Positions 1 through 12,315 of a stretch of 64,000 nt of DNA are shown here, piece after piece; position 1 is the first letter of the stretch, and each line of letters begins with the position of its first letter. The translations under genes were made by a program, and so were the position numbers. The notes under the pieces were generated by a model, which was given only the letters and a program-made list of their open reading frames with translations, was not told where the DNA came from and searched no databases. The stretch spans positions 10,344,520 to 10,408,519 of the forward strand of contig NC_092460.1 of the NCBI RefSeq assembly GCF_047495875.1, written 5' to 3'. The stretch is from Pithys albifrons albifrons. Its lineage: Eukaryota > Chordata > Aves > Passeriformes > Thamnophilidae.

Positions 1-3000
1 CCAGGAAGACACTCCTAAAGTTGTTTCAGCCTCCAGCTTTGCAAACTCATCTCAGATGGCTGTGCCCCACTGCAAACCCTACTTGTTCCACATCTGCAGC
101 TTTTCTTGTTCGGAGTTTCCTTCTGGAGCCCAGCAGATTTCCTGTGATGAGTCACAGCTGAGCTAATGTGACAGTGTGTGTGTGACTCCTGTTTCCCATG
201 TACCTGTCACCTCCTCAGCCTGCCACTAAACAGCTGGGTTGGTTACCCACTGGCAAAATATTAAACTCATTTTGATGTAGTGAGTTAGGCTCACAAGTCA
301 GAGGTGAATTAGATGCTATCAAACAACACAGACTTTGATGTGTGCCGTGAGAGCATTGGTGATGGGGTCTTGGGGAGGAGAAAAGTAACTTATGCAACCA
401 AGTAAGCAAGAGGGTGGAGGTGGTTTTTGGACTGTCCCATGACTGGGTACTGGATGGGTTTATTAGGAAGAGCAACTGTCTTCTAGTATATAATATTCTC
501 ATTTCACTGCAAGAGAAGGTGGACACAAATCTACCAATTTTCCACAAACACTCCACTGTGGAAAGGTGTCCTCTTTCCAGGAGGCAGTTGCTTCCCACCA
601 AGAGGGTAAGCCCGTCTTTCTGGCCAACTGTGGTGACCCAGCATTGGAAGGGACCTCTGGGGTCTACTTTCACTGTAAGTAAGACATAAAACAGCAATCG
701 TCTGTGATGATACTGTTTCAGGAGCTCATTGATTTTTTTTTCTTCTCTAGGACAGGGAAGTGAGTTAAAAGGATGAGTCACTGACCAATTTGAAAAGGAA
801 CAACCTCCTCAGTGCCATTAGGAGCTGGTAATAGATCATCTTGGACAAGAGCTGGTGAAAGGGGATTAAGGGGTCTCCTCAAGCCTGCCTTTGCTCTACA
901 TGGTGTGTGACTGCTGTTGCAATCCATTTTTTCTTTTTTTAAAGGGTGAAGAAGCAGCACACCTTATATATAAAAAGCCAACAACTTCTTGTGAGTCAGA
1001 TGTGATAGTCTAATCCTTACTAGTCCAGTTGTAATTATTAGAGACAGAGTAATAACACAGCTAAAATTGTTATACGTGCCTGTTACTCAGCCAGGGGATA
1101 TGATGTTTATATTGGTTTCTCCTCCAGTTAGGATCTGCTCGGGGTTGTTTTCGTTTCCTAAAACAGTTTCGCACCTTTGCTCATCAGCCTGCAGCTCCAG
1201 GTTATGTTACAGCTTGTGTATGTTGGATGCTATTCATTCTATTCATTATCACTACAAGCAATTTAGTTCAGCTCCAGATGTGCATGTCTTTAACTGATCA
1301 TGGGCAAGTTTTCAGTGTTGTGGGGTCTCCATTGTCAAGTCAGTGCCCCATTGCTTGCCATCGTGTGCTGGTTTCCCCTTCTGCCATGTCCTACATTTCT
1401 GCTACTTAAATGCACTATTTCTCTGCAACTGTTGTCACTGTGTTGTTCATAAATACCTAGTTCTTTATAGAGTAACTGCTTGCTGTAAGTGCCCTTATAA
1501 AACTATGGTGGTACCATACAGAGATGTACCACAAAGCTATACGTACTTGGACAATTACAAAAATTACTGCCATAGCTGTGTCAGGTAAAAGCTCAGAGAG
1601 AGCAAGCCTGGTGAGCCTCAGTGCTGAGGCCTTACAAGTTCAATGCAGGGCTTACTGCCTGTTACTGGCTGTGGCCATGCTGTGTTGCAGGGCTGTGTGG
1701 TTACACTGCTACCAGCAGAGATGATGTGCTGAAGAGTCATTGGCAATAAGGAAAGAGACTGACACTGCTTTGTGCTGGGAGACAATTAGCTTTGTGTTTA
1801 GGGTTGGCTGTGGTCTTTCTACTGATCTTCTGGTCTTGGGTGTTGTGCCATTGCTGAGGAGAGATGGCAGTGGTGGGAAGTGTGGTTGGAGCCTGATGTA
1901 AAGCATCTCTGCCATTAGGGATGTCTATGTATGGGGATGTCTGAATTAACTTGCAGGTAAATTCCTTGCAGTTTTAATTCTTAGCAAAGTTGTAGCTGCC
2001 TTCTCTGCTCCCTCTTGCCCCAGGCTGAGGAGATAGTTGGTTGTTCTGGGTGTTAGGTAGCCACAGGAGTTGTGGACAAGATGTGAAGAACTGGGTGCTT
2101 GCAGGTCTGGCCTCCATGTTGATTTGTAAAATACTCTGAGATCCTTCTTTGTGAGAGGTGATGAACAAATGTAAAAATTTAATTTTAATACTAAATGTTT
2201 TTTTTTCCTTCTTGTACTATAGGTTAATGTTGAGCCTGTGCCAATTCACTTTCTTTCTATTAAAATTTCAGTCCCTGCTCCTTGATCACTTCTTTAGTAT
2301 CTCTGGTACCTACACACGGATTTGGGATAGTAAAGTGAAAATCTGCTACTAAAGTATCTTCTCTGTTTTGAGCCTAGTTGTGACTTTGGGAGTTCAGTCA
2401 GTGTTGTGTGCAGATATGATCAATAAAGCTGCTAGTGATGTACTTTGCTATTAAGTCTTAGTTCATTGATTTAAGGAGTTACCAGGAACTAGGGAAATAA
2501 CATGGTTAATTAAGTTAATTGGATTGTAAAGTCCATAGGGATTGTGCCTTTCTGTGTATTCTCTGAAGCACTTCAGACACCTCTGATCACTATAAAATAA
2601 TGAATTTTTCTTTCCATGCACTGGCAGTTTGAACTATTTGGTTTCTTTAAAACTATTTGCATTTCACGGCAACAAATTCCTACATAGGCCATGAAGTTAC
2701 AGCTTTGTAACCCTTGACTTTAGAAGTTCAGGTAGAAATGGAGAAGGTGGATGTTAACAGAATTCAGCTAAGTGCTGCCAAGGAATCTACATCCTTTTAT
2801 CTGTTTGCCAAGATGTATTGTTAACTTGTGCTCTTAGCAAAAACCTGTGGGGCAAATTCTAGTGCTTTGGTGTTTTATCTTGGCCTTAGAGCTAATTTTG
2901 ATTACATTTTTCTTGCTACCCAACAAGGCATATGAAGAAATAATACATAAGACTCTAGGCAGATCTATTCTGTGGTATCCATTTTTCATGAAAATAAGTA

Positions 3001-6000
3001 AACAGATCTCCCCCTGTCTGAAATGGAAATTTATTCTGGGTGTATAAAGTGAAATCTAGCACAGAGGTATTTTTCTGCAGCTTGTATTTCTTCTAATTTA
3101 TGGCTCCTCTTCTTCTCTGAGTGAATTGGAGGCATTATATGTTTGTAATTTATGTTTTTAAAATTCTATGATTGTTATCTTTCAGTGTTTTTATGAAGTT
3201 CTGCTGTGGGGGTGTTCAGATAAGGTTGTATATTAAGTATTGGCCAATTTCCTAGTAGCAAAACTGGCCTTATAAATTGCCAGAAACATTGTCAGTCAGC
3301 ATGAATTTGTTCTCATGTTAATTTCTTTAACCTCTTTTGGATAATTAGGGAAAGTGAGCTGTGGAAAGATGGACTGGATAAAGCTATTATATAGTGACTG
3401 GAAAACTGTACTTGGGTTTACTTGGGTAGTGATAAGTTGTGAACAAATAGATTGAATGAGATTTCCCCTGGCATCTGTTTGGGATCTGGTAAAAGTCAAC
3501 CCTTTCTTTAATGACCTTCTAAAGGAAAAGAGGATATGCTCATTGTGTTTTTAAGATGGCAGCAAATTGAAAGCTGTTAAAAAACATTGATGAAGAGAGC
3601 GTGGGCTTGGTGATCTCTTGAGAGAGAATGAACACCCTCAGGAATGTTTTCTGATTCCCACGAATTTATAGGAAAAGCAAGAAATAACTGATATGGAGGA
3701 TGCCTGAGCACTGCATTTAGTCCTTATATGAATTAGGATTTCTTTTACGTAATAAAGGGGGGGGGAGGAGTGAAAGGAGAAAGCACTTTTGTGCTGTTTG
3801 GCCATGCAGGCACCAAGTGAAGAAAGTTGTTGATATTTGATTTACCTAGTAATTTATTTTGAAACTGGATTTATTCATTAAAGGTTTAAATTTAGACCTC
3901 AGCTATCTGTGCTATTCGTGTCACCCTTTCTGGATGTCTTCTGACTATTCTTCATATTTCCAATTCCACAGGAACCAAGGGCTCATCTGAGCCTGGAAGT
4001 TAAACAATTGGTTTTGGGGGTGTTTGGGTTATTTTGTTTTGGCAAAAGCTTAACACATTTTAATTTAGGGCATAGCTGTTGTAAGAGCAAAGTAGCATTT
4101 TTCCTCTTTGCTTGGCTGTTGTTGTCCTTATTGTTGCTTTTTAAAGTGAAATGAATTCTCATATATTCTACAATTTCTGTAGTGCTACCTGTGATGATAT
4201 AAAAGACCCATTTCCCCTCTTGCCCCACCTATTTGAATTGTCAAGTAAACACTTTATGATAACTCTTGCTAGCCAAATGTGTATGTATTATTCTGCTGCA
4301 TATTGCTATGAAGCACTGCGTCTAACATTAATTTAGATGTGAGGAACTTGGCTTTCAGTATTTTTTATTACCAAAATAGAAAGCAAAGATTTAGTGTGGG
4401 TGGTTTTTTTTTCCTACGAGGGAAAATATTTCCTTACAGAATGCCTTCCTTGAAAAGTGCCAACAGGATTCTTCCCAGGAGTAACTGCTGCATGTGGTTG
4501 GCATGAAATCAGAGGTACTGAAGAAATGCCTAACCTGACAGCAACTGAACTCCATGAGGACAGGTTTTCTGAACCATTCGAGTGTTGCATGGTTGGAAGG
4601 AGGAACTGATGTTGTGTGTTTGTGGATATTCATATGATTGTTTTTTTTTCCCTACACATGGATATGTATTTTAAAATCTTGCCTGCAGATATCTGTGTTT
4701 GCAGAAACAGCTGTCACTTGAATGAAAGACTGTCTCCCTGTCTGCTGTGCCTAATGTATGGGTAATGTTACTGTCATCAGTGCCAGATTTATTTTCTGCG
4801 CTGTGATTAGGTGCAAGGCCATGGAGGTGTGTGAGAAGTGCATTGTACCTCGCTCTCAGTTGCATAGCCATTCCTGTGGACAGGAGGAACAGGAGAGCAG
4901 GATTCTGGCCTGGACTGCTATTGGTTCATTGTGGTTTTTGGCAGTGAGCATCTATTGCAAAGCTCTGATGTGTGACCAGATACCTAGGGCTTGCCCTCTT
5001 CAGTGTTTGAGGCTTCCTAAGGTGTTCCTGCAAATGCCTCTCCAATTTCTCCCCCATCTTGTCTTGAAGTCCCATTATGTGGGATTATTCCAGCTGCTGC
5101 AAGAAGCTCTTCTAATAAGCTGGGAGAGTCTGCTTTATCAGCTCTTCCCAGTGTTAGCAAACCCCTTTTTCTCTCTAATTTCCAGTGCCTGGATGTTACA
5201 GACTCTCATAACTGTAAGCTCTCAAAACTGATTTGGGTGGAGCTGAAGCAGTGCAGGGGAACGATGCTCCTGAAGGGCAGGGTGAAGGCTTGCCCAGGGC
5301 TCCTCTGTGGACATTAAGTTCCACTTCTCTAAACCTAGTGGAATATAAATCTCTATAGTATGGAAGGAGGAGCTTTTAGCAAAGTCTTCTAGTGTAAGCA
5401 TTTTAGAGCTAAAGAAATGTTATTCAGGCTGCAGTCTTGCAAATCACATGCAGGTCTGTTTCTTCTTCCCAGGCTACTGAGTCCTCATGGAGGCTGCTGC
5501 TTTTCCCTCTCTCAACAATTGATGGTGGGGTATAAACTGGTCACATCAAAGCACTTCTGTGAGCAGCATAGGCATTACCTGCCAGCTTTTTCCAGTGATG
5601 CAGTGCTGGTGTGGGCATTGTGTTACCTGTGTGAGTACTGCCAGCTTTCAGATGGCAGTCCTGAAATTCTCTTTCTGGCAACAATGGTGGCTGTCATCAC
5701 AGTCTTTATCCTAGGGGACACAACAAGCATAAATGTATCTCTGTTTTAACCACATGTACACGCTGGAATGCTGTAGCTGATATATATCTTCCTGCATGCA
5801 ACTGCTGCTCGAACGGCAGCAAGTCTTGGGCTGTGAGATGTCCTGGGTTTTCCCAGCCTGCAAGAAAGAGTTGTCATGGAAAACCTCACAGTGGGATTCT
5901 GGAATGACAAGGTTTGCTTGAGTGTTGGGAATGTTTGTGAGAGGGTTAAACACCCGGTGCTGAAGGGGAAGAGACCACAGCAAAGGAGATGAACAGAAGA

Positions 6001-8189
6001 GCTGGTGCTGATCCTTGTGCCTGGGAGCAGAAGCTGCACTAGGCAAAATGCCATTGTTACTGAGCAGTGATGGAAATCCCATGACATCTGGAGGAGGAAC
6101 GCTGAAGTGCTTCTGGAGGAGAAAGATTGCTGGAGGGAGTTGAGAGCTCTTGCCTTGCTCTTGAGCAGAGAGGAACTCAGAAGTTGAACACAGTGAAGGG
6201 ATGTGAGTTCAGACAGGTGCCTATGTTCTGTGAGACCCCAGCTTCCCTTACCTCCACTCTGAACACTTGCAGCAGGGAGCCCTTGAAAGCAGTCATTTTA
6301 CATTATCTATATGGGTAGGCTGTCTCAGAGAAAGCACCAGAAATCCATGCAAAAAAAAACAAACAAGAAGAAAGGGAATAGTTAAGCACCTCCAAACTGC
6401 TCCAAGTGCTGCCTCTGCAGTGGATACAGTTTCCAGCAGCACAAATCACTGCATTGCCAAAAAGCAAAACAGAGTTGGATTACTGAAATGAGCTCCAAAA
6501 ACTCAAAATAAACCCTTGCAAATAGCTCAGCAACAGCTTGTTTAGTTCTCAGGGTTGTTTTGGGGGTGTGGAATGAAACAAAATTTAAGCACTAAAAACA
6601 TTTGAAGTAGTCTTTCCGCACTGTTGAGAGTTCATTTGCAGCAAACTGTTTACGTCTGGTAGGAAGATTTGGGTGTAAAGAGAAGGAAATAACAGTTTGA
6701 GGCTGTTTGAATTGGCTTGGAAGACTGAGCAGTGCAATGTCTCTCTCTTCCTAGAGAGTGGAGTTGCAAATAGCTCTCAGGACCTTTGTCCCTTTTGTAC
6801 CCTGGCACCACCTTAGTTTAGCCTTCCAGTGGATGTTTCAGTCCTCCCTGTGCAGTCTCCTTATCCAATCCATTGTAATCTCTGGTCGTGTCCCAGAGCA
6901 CAGCAGCCCCCTCTGCATGGATCTGTTCTTTGCCTCTCCAGAGCCTCTGTGAATCAAGAAATTTGTCAGCAAGATTGTCTCACTGCTCTGTCTGTGTGCT
7001 TATGCTATGTACTTGGCAGGTCACAACTGACTGGAAAGCTCACCTGCCTTCTGCTGTCAGCACTGGTGGTGCTGGGGGACAGTGCCCAGAGCCTGGGTTT
7101 TGCCATGTGGAGTGCCAGCACCTGCACCCAGCCCAGGGACTGGATTGCTTGGCTCTATGCTTGGTGCAGGGTTGATACCTGTCTCTTACAAGATGCCTGT
7201 CCTCCAGCCCTATGCTTCTGAATCCCTTCTGAAGGTATTAATGTGGGAGAGAGAGATGCCTTTGGGCTGGCAGTTGAGGTCTGTTGTTGTTCTGAGCTAA
7301 CAGCAAAAAAAAACCCAACCAAACCACCTCACTGGATCTGGAGGAAGCAGGGCTGGGAGAGAATTTGCTCCCGGAGCATTCATTGTACAGCTAAGGTGAG
7401 CAGTTGAGGAAAGTGCAAGCCAAATGTCCCAGGATAAATTTCCCAATAATGGAGCTTGCTGAAAGGGCAGTAACTTTGCAGGGGCAGTCAGTGCTGGTGC
7501 CTCCTGTTCTTGGTGTGGTGTGGGAGCAGTTTTTTTACTGCTGTTCAGTACCTCCTGCAGGAGACTGCAGCAAACTTTTCCTTGCCTTCATCTTGTGGGT
7601 TTGATGAATGTTAATAATTCATTTCCCTCTTCTCAGGAGTTTTGGGTGTATGGTGGAGGTTTTTTCAGCAAATCTCAGTTCCTCACCATTTTTGCATCCT
7701 GTCTAAGATTATTGAATAACATACAAGTATCTGTGCAGAGCAGGACTGCGGGTTTTTGGGTGATGACTGTATTAGCTGTGCTGCTGACAGCTCCTTGCGT
7801 TTTGTGCTAGAGGATCGCTTAAACAATGAAATAAGCCCCTGGGGAAAGAGGTAGGAAGGCCGCTGTTTGATATTTAATGCTTGACTGCACAAGGAGGCCA
7901 TGGAAAAATCAAGCCACTTGGGAAGGTGCCAGGCACAAGGCCCACACAGAAAAGGATGTTGGAGCTGCCTGGGTCATGTGCCGACTGCCCCTGTTGCTCT
8001 GTTAGGTGGCTTTGCTGTGATGGTAAGTACAACCCCTGGGTGATGTGGAAATGAAATTGCTATTACTTGCAGCAGTCTTGTCCTCTGGTTCTGGCTTGCC
8101 AGGATTTCCTGTGAGAGATTCTTTACCTAATCAGGCTTCTGGGGTATTAAGCACTACAACTGATGGTAGGTGATATCTGTAAAGGCTAA
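1..8189. other. Non-coding stretch without a recognisable gene
   Basis: I see no recognisable gene or family in this stretch. Open frames on both strands are short, rich in Cys, Ser and Leu, and lack motifs. The segment from about 2180 to 3260 is clearly AT-rich. There is a short G run near 3760. CpG is scarce and no CpG-island-like promoter is visible. A possible microexon at 751-759 is listed separately. A short CR1-like word near 645 was considered and rejected. Intron or intergenic DNA is the simplest reading. Confidence 0.6.
751..759 (+). other. Possible 9-nt microexon flanked by splice-like signals
   Basis: A T-rich tract ending in CTTCTCTAG sits directly before nine bases, GACAGGGAA. 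These are followed at once by GTGAGT, a near-consensus 5' splice site. Nine nucleotides keep the reading frame (three codons). In-frame microexons of this size occur in vertebrate neuronal genes, which is general knowledge and not evidence for this site. Strong splice-like pairs also arise by chance in a window this size. No flanking exon could be identified, so this is only a candidate. Confidence 0.08.
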
Positions 8190-8392
8190 TCTTATTATGT
8201 CAACCTCTTATTTGGACCAGAGGTTGATGACCACTGCATACCAGAAAAGGATGTTCTGGAGCTAGGCAGTATTGAGAGGATGGAAAAAGAATTAATTACA
8301 TGGAAAGATGTTCGTGGTGTGAAAGAAGGTAAAGACTGGGAGCCTATCCCAGAAAGGATATCAATAAAATGTGTCCCATAATGGCCAGTCTG
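8190..8392 (+). other. Short open stretch with coding-like composition
   Basis: This frame stays open for 66 codons from just after a stop at 8187 to a TAA near 8390. Unlike most frames here its translation is charged and not Cys/Ser-rich, for example PEVDDHCIPEKDVLELG followed by ERMEKELITWKD. A donor-like AAG/GTAAAG lies near 8328, so the coding-like part could end there as an exon. No good polypyrimidine tract precedes it and I recognise no family. It could be an exon, a pseudogene piece or a chance frame. Confidence 0.12.
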
Positions 8393-9383
8393 GGGAAGGC
8401 CAAATGGGAACACCCAGTCTTTTTGCTTTTGGCCCCTTGTTTCAGTTCTTGATGCCCATGAGCTGAGATATGACACCACACAGAGCTGCCAGCAGCCTCT
8501 TTAGTTCAGTGCGTCATCCCCTGCTGTTTTGGGGTTGAGCCATTTGCAGTAACAGGGATGCTAAGAAATGGCATTGCTATATATGCCAACAAAGCATTTT
8601 TGTGAACTGTGTTGTCTTTGGTTTTCCTGTTTCTAATGGTATCTGTAAGAAGAGAGGAGGGATAGGGATTTTTGCTCCAAATACGGAAGAAAGTCTGGAT
8701 GGCTTTGTCCATCAGCACCATGAAAGACATAAAGGCTTTTCATCCTTCAGAGCCTGGTAAATCTTCCGTGAAAATCAGTGCAATGGCCTCAGGTGATGGA
8801 GATGGACAGCAGGTCAAGCTGATCTGGCTGAGAGATTCACAACAATGTTCAATCCTCTGGCTGACCCATCCCTTGGATCATCTGCTGGCAGGAACAACCT
8901 CTGCTCTTTACTCTCCCTACTTACCTAAGTTTTCTTCTACATAGTGGTAAATGAATCTCTTTTTAGGAGAGGAAAAAAGGATAGTAAGGAAGGTGCTGCA
9001 AACCAAGCAGCATACTATTGGGACTAACTTCCCAGGAGTGTCAGGTTTGTCATTGCTGATCATGTAGATTGACAAAGGAGGCAGCTCCTGAGCTGTGCTG
9101 TGTGTGACTGTGTGAAATTTGAAATTCATTTCAAAATTTCCAGGTACTAGTTTTACTTTAAATAATTGCAAAATAAACACATAGAAGAGTAAATATGGAA
9201 GCACTTGGAAGCATGACTTCTAAAGTAAATCTGTGTGTGTTTATGTATAAATTTAAGCATTTATTATCTTTAAACTGAAGTGAATCTACCCAGCGTGCTG
9301 AGTCTAATTTCTAACATTGTTTGCTTCTCAGTATTTCTGCTGTATCCTAATACCAAGAAATTTTACAAAGCACTGGGATGCAT

Positions 9384-9470
9384 CTTGTAGGTAAGATGTG
9401 GAGAGCTAGAGAGATTTGTCCAGGTTGCAAAGCTGTAACAGGACCTGGTTTCTGATGCTTTAGTAGACCA
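9384..9470 (+). repeat. Decayed MIR/tRNA-SINE-like relic
   Basis: The order of words follows the MIR core as I know it: a GAGAG...GAGATTTGTCCAGGTTGCA section resembling the 'agaggttaagtgacttgcccaaggtcaca' core, then AGCTGTAACAGGACCTGG resembling 'agctagtaagtggcagagctgg'. Divergence is high, so this is a tentative match by eye. Such ancient SINE relics are sparse but present in bird genomes. No terminal repeats or target-site duplications can be seen. Confidence 0.3.
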
Positions 9471-10127
9471 TATGACTTTACTTGCAGGGATGAGACTCCC
9501 TTTACAGCCAGAGGCTTTGCAGCTTCTGGGATTTTTGTGCAAGGCGGTTTTGCAGTTTTTATGATCTGGGGGCAGGTTTTGACTGCAGTAGCTTAAGGTA
9601 GTGTAGAAGCTCATTCTTTTCCAAGCTGCTGCTGTCAGACTGTGTTTTTTCTCTCCTGTCTTCCATTCTGCAGTGCTTGGGCTTGGAAATGGCTTCTCAC
9701 TGAAATAGAAGGTGATCTTGAAGTGACATCAGGCTCATTATTTCTCAGAATATTACCCTGCTATAATGGTCATTGAAGCACTAAGCAAACTATGGCAGCT
9801 TTACTTGACTTCTACTTTTGCTAGTCACTGAACTGTAATCCTAGTGTTTATAGCAGTATAAAAAGTGTCATTAAGTTGATCATAAATCACTTGGTTTGCT
9901 GGGAAGGCTGTTAGGACCATTCTGGTCCCCCCAAAGAGGTTCTTGGTTTGTGGTGACAAGTTTAAAAGCAGCTGTGGAAAAAGCCAGGTGGTGCAGCACA
10001 AGCAAGAGGTTGGTGTTGGCTGGGAGGGGTCAGCGCTGCAAATTTGGAGCAGAAATGAGCAGTTTGGTCAAAGTGGATGCATTTATGAATCTTTATTGGA
10101 CTTTCCTGTTTCTAGGTGTCTCTGGGA

Positions 10128-10190
10128 TGGCTCCTACCAGGAGCAGAACTGGAATTGAATTTCTACTCTCCTATCACTGTGCTCTTGGTA
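10128..10190 (+). repeat. Decayed MIR/tRNA-SINE-like relic (3' part)
   Basis: The stretch GAGCAGAACTGGAATTGAAT, followed by TCTACTCTCC and CACTGTGCTCTTGG, parallels the tail of MIR-type SINEs. That tail has 'gagctgggattagaacccaggtctcctgactcccagtccagtgctctt'. The spacing between the two halves is also right. The match is by eye and strongly diverged. The element seems truncated upstream. Confidence 0.33.
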
Positions 10191-10844
10191 CAGAATAAGA
10201 TGTTCCAGGTGCACAGTGAAGATGTGTCAAGTTCACACACCTACTGGAGCTGCTGCTCCAGGAAGGAACAATGCTTTGGGACTTGCCTGCAAAAGGCCTG
10301 TCTTGTATCTGCCACCTGTGTGTGTTCTCTTTTGTATTGAAAATTTCAGTGCTAAAGGCTTCCAATTAGACTAATATGTGTGTCCAGAGCTGGGAGTTAA
10401 TTTCAAGTAGATTATTTTATGTGCCCAAATTCGCAGCCTTTTTTAATTGTCCTAAGAAACATCAGTGCTCTCCCCATTCAGGCTGCACTTGTATGGGAGG
10501 TAGCTTGTGACCTCCAGCCTGTGTGTCTGGGCCAGAAATGGCAACTGCTTGCTAAGTGCTGTTGGGCGAACATGTCTTAAGGTCACAAATAAAGTAAATC
10601 ATGGGGATAAAAATAAAATGCCAACTCTAGGCCATGGAGGAAAAAGTGTTTTCTCACAGCTCAAGTCTGTTAGACGGGGGTGCTGGAGTGCTAGACACTT
10701 TGCTTTCATCCTAGGAGTTCATCTGTCTCCGAGTTACTCTGCTTCATTTAAAATGGGTCTTCAAATCGGTTTTTGCTAAATTGCTCCAAAATCCTGTGTG
10801 GATGCTCTTCAACTGATTTAATCTTGGTTTGTGTTGGTTTAGTT

Positions 10845-10985
10845 TCTTGCCAACTTTTACTAAATCCATTTGAGACAGAGTTAAATCAACTTATGAGTGT
10901 CCTTGCAATTTAATTAAATCGACTGATGTAGCTAATGTAACTGATTGTAATTAAATGCAAGCAGCTTTTATATAAAGACAAGCCC
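10845..10985. promoter_or_regulatory. AT-rich block with TAATTA-type motifs, possible conserved element
   Basis: This block holds several homeodomain-type cores, with AATTTAATTAAATC at about 10908 and TGTAATTAAATGC at about 10946. It also has TGATGTAGC, TAATGTAAC and a TATATAAAG near 10970. Local composition differs from the GC-richer flanks. Dense homeodomain cores in a bird intron or intergenic region are typical of conserved developmental enhancers, but conservation cannot be seen from one genome. Confidence 0.2.
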
Positions 10986-11532
10986 TGAGGGTGTTCAGGA
11001 AATCCCATCTCATGTTCCCATTAGCCCCAAAAGGAGTTTGCTCTGTTTGCCATCTCTGCCTCTAATCCTTGTCCCAAAGCAGAGCTTTGCTGTGTTGGGC
11101 TATGTCTTGCATTTGCAGTAAACCCCATCCCTGGTGGCTCTGCCCCACTGCTGGCCATCCCTTCCACCACAGTGCTTGTGTGGCATGTGCTGACAGCCCA
11201 TGGGGAAGGGCACTGGGTTACTTCTACCTTAGGTGAATAATAAACCTGCTCAGTTTATTATGAAGTCAATAATTCTGAATCCCGACTTTTGCTTAGAAAT
11301 GCATTGCTTTTTCTTGTTCTCAGCCTCAAACTGGAGGCAGTGGTCTGTAATGATGTAATCTTCCCAACAACATCCACATTCTGTATCCCAAAGGCTGCTT
11401 TTTCATCTCCAGCAGGTAGCCTTGCTATTCAAGGGAGCAAAGATACTGTGTTAACATGAATTTCTGTGCCTCTGAGTGACAGAAGAGGGGACCAGATGGG
11501 AGAGAGCCAGAGCAGGCTGTAGCATCCTGCCC

Positions 11533-11547
11533 TTTTTTTTTTTTTTT
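11533..11547. repeat. Poly(T) tract (15 T)
   Basis: Fifteen consecutive T residues followed by CTTTTTCCAG. It may be a simple polypyrimidine tract or the reverse-strand A tail of a retroposed sequence. It ends in a splice-acceptor-like CAG, but no exon could be supported downstream. Confidence 0.8.
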
Positions 11548-11835
11548 CTTTTTCCAGTTCTGCAGGGAGTCTCAGCAGCAGTAATAGCAAAGGGAAAGGC
11601 AAGGAGTATCTGTTGTCTTCTACTTTCTGGTACTAATGTCCCCAAAATCTGGGTATCAGGGGCTGGACAGGGGAAGCACCATTTGTGACAGTGCAAGCTT
11701 TAAATTTTCTTTTTTTCCCCTGCTGTTTCCAGCTCAGTTCACACATTAAGCAAACATTAATAGCCTCTGATGATAGTTTCATGCTCTGTTTGCATCCTTC
11801 CTAAGGAGACCACTCACATCTGTGGGAGCACTCCC

Positions 11836-12315
11836 TCAGTGAGCCGAGGTGCCATGTGCAGATGTGCCACTGAGTAACAACCCCATGAACAAAGAGAAAC
11901 CCCCCAGGGATTTGTGGGGCTGTTCATGCCCTGGTGCTCCAGGCTGCTCCTTCTCAGGGTCCTCAGAGATCCGTGTTGGGCCCTGGGGTCCTGGACTGGG
12001 CTCTTGTGCTGTCTCTGCTGCCAGATGTTCAGATGGAGGCCCTTTTTGGGGGGTCATCAGCTCTCCATGGGATCCTTGGCAAGGACTTCTAGGCTCTCTT
12101 TTCTCTCTTGTTTTCCTCTTCTTCCAGCCTGGGATAACCCTGAATTTTTCTTGTGCTCTATCATCTCTTTGCAGCTGTGCTGTGCCTGCAAGTGTAGTGG
12201 AAGAGTGGCACTTGGTGCTTAGTGCACTGAGCAAAGTCACCAGGCTAGGAAAGAATGAAAGAGGAAGGTGGTCAAGGAGAAACTCAGTGTGCAGGGGGTT
12301 CTGAGGTGCTTTCAT
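11836..12315. other. GC-richer segment open in three frames on both strands, no recognised protein
   Basis: About 480 bp stay open in one minus frame (159 codons, Pro/Glu-rich) and in two plus frames (151 and 102 codons). The sequence is richer in GC than its surroundings, which lowers the stop-codon rate and may explain the coincidence. None of the translations shows a domain I recognise. A decayed LTR or other retroelement piece is possible, but I could not find terminal repeats, a primer-binding site or a coding motif. Confidence 0.2.

Larger units (their letters stand above)
8393..11819. other. Non-coding stretch with scattered old repeat relics
   Basis: I see no recognisable gene. Within it lie two MIR-like relics (near 9.4 and 10.15 kb), an AT-rich TAATTA-bearing block (10.85-10.98 kb) and a 15-T tract (11.53 kb), all listed separately. 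At 11239-11259 a small inverted repeat (AATAAAC and GTTTATT, about 7-bp arms) is visible. The remaining open frames have no supporting features. Confidence 0.55.

Noticed and set aside
630..690. CR1-like word TTGGAAGGGACCTCTGGGGTC, as in an antisense CR1 3' end
   Set aside because: Only about 22 bases fit, and the expected flanking tail and downstream UTR words are missing.
4758..5231. 157-codon plus-strand open frame
   Set aside because: The translation is Cys/Leu/Ser-rich without a motif. Typical chance frame in T-rich DNA.
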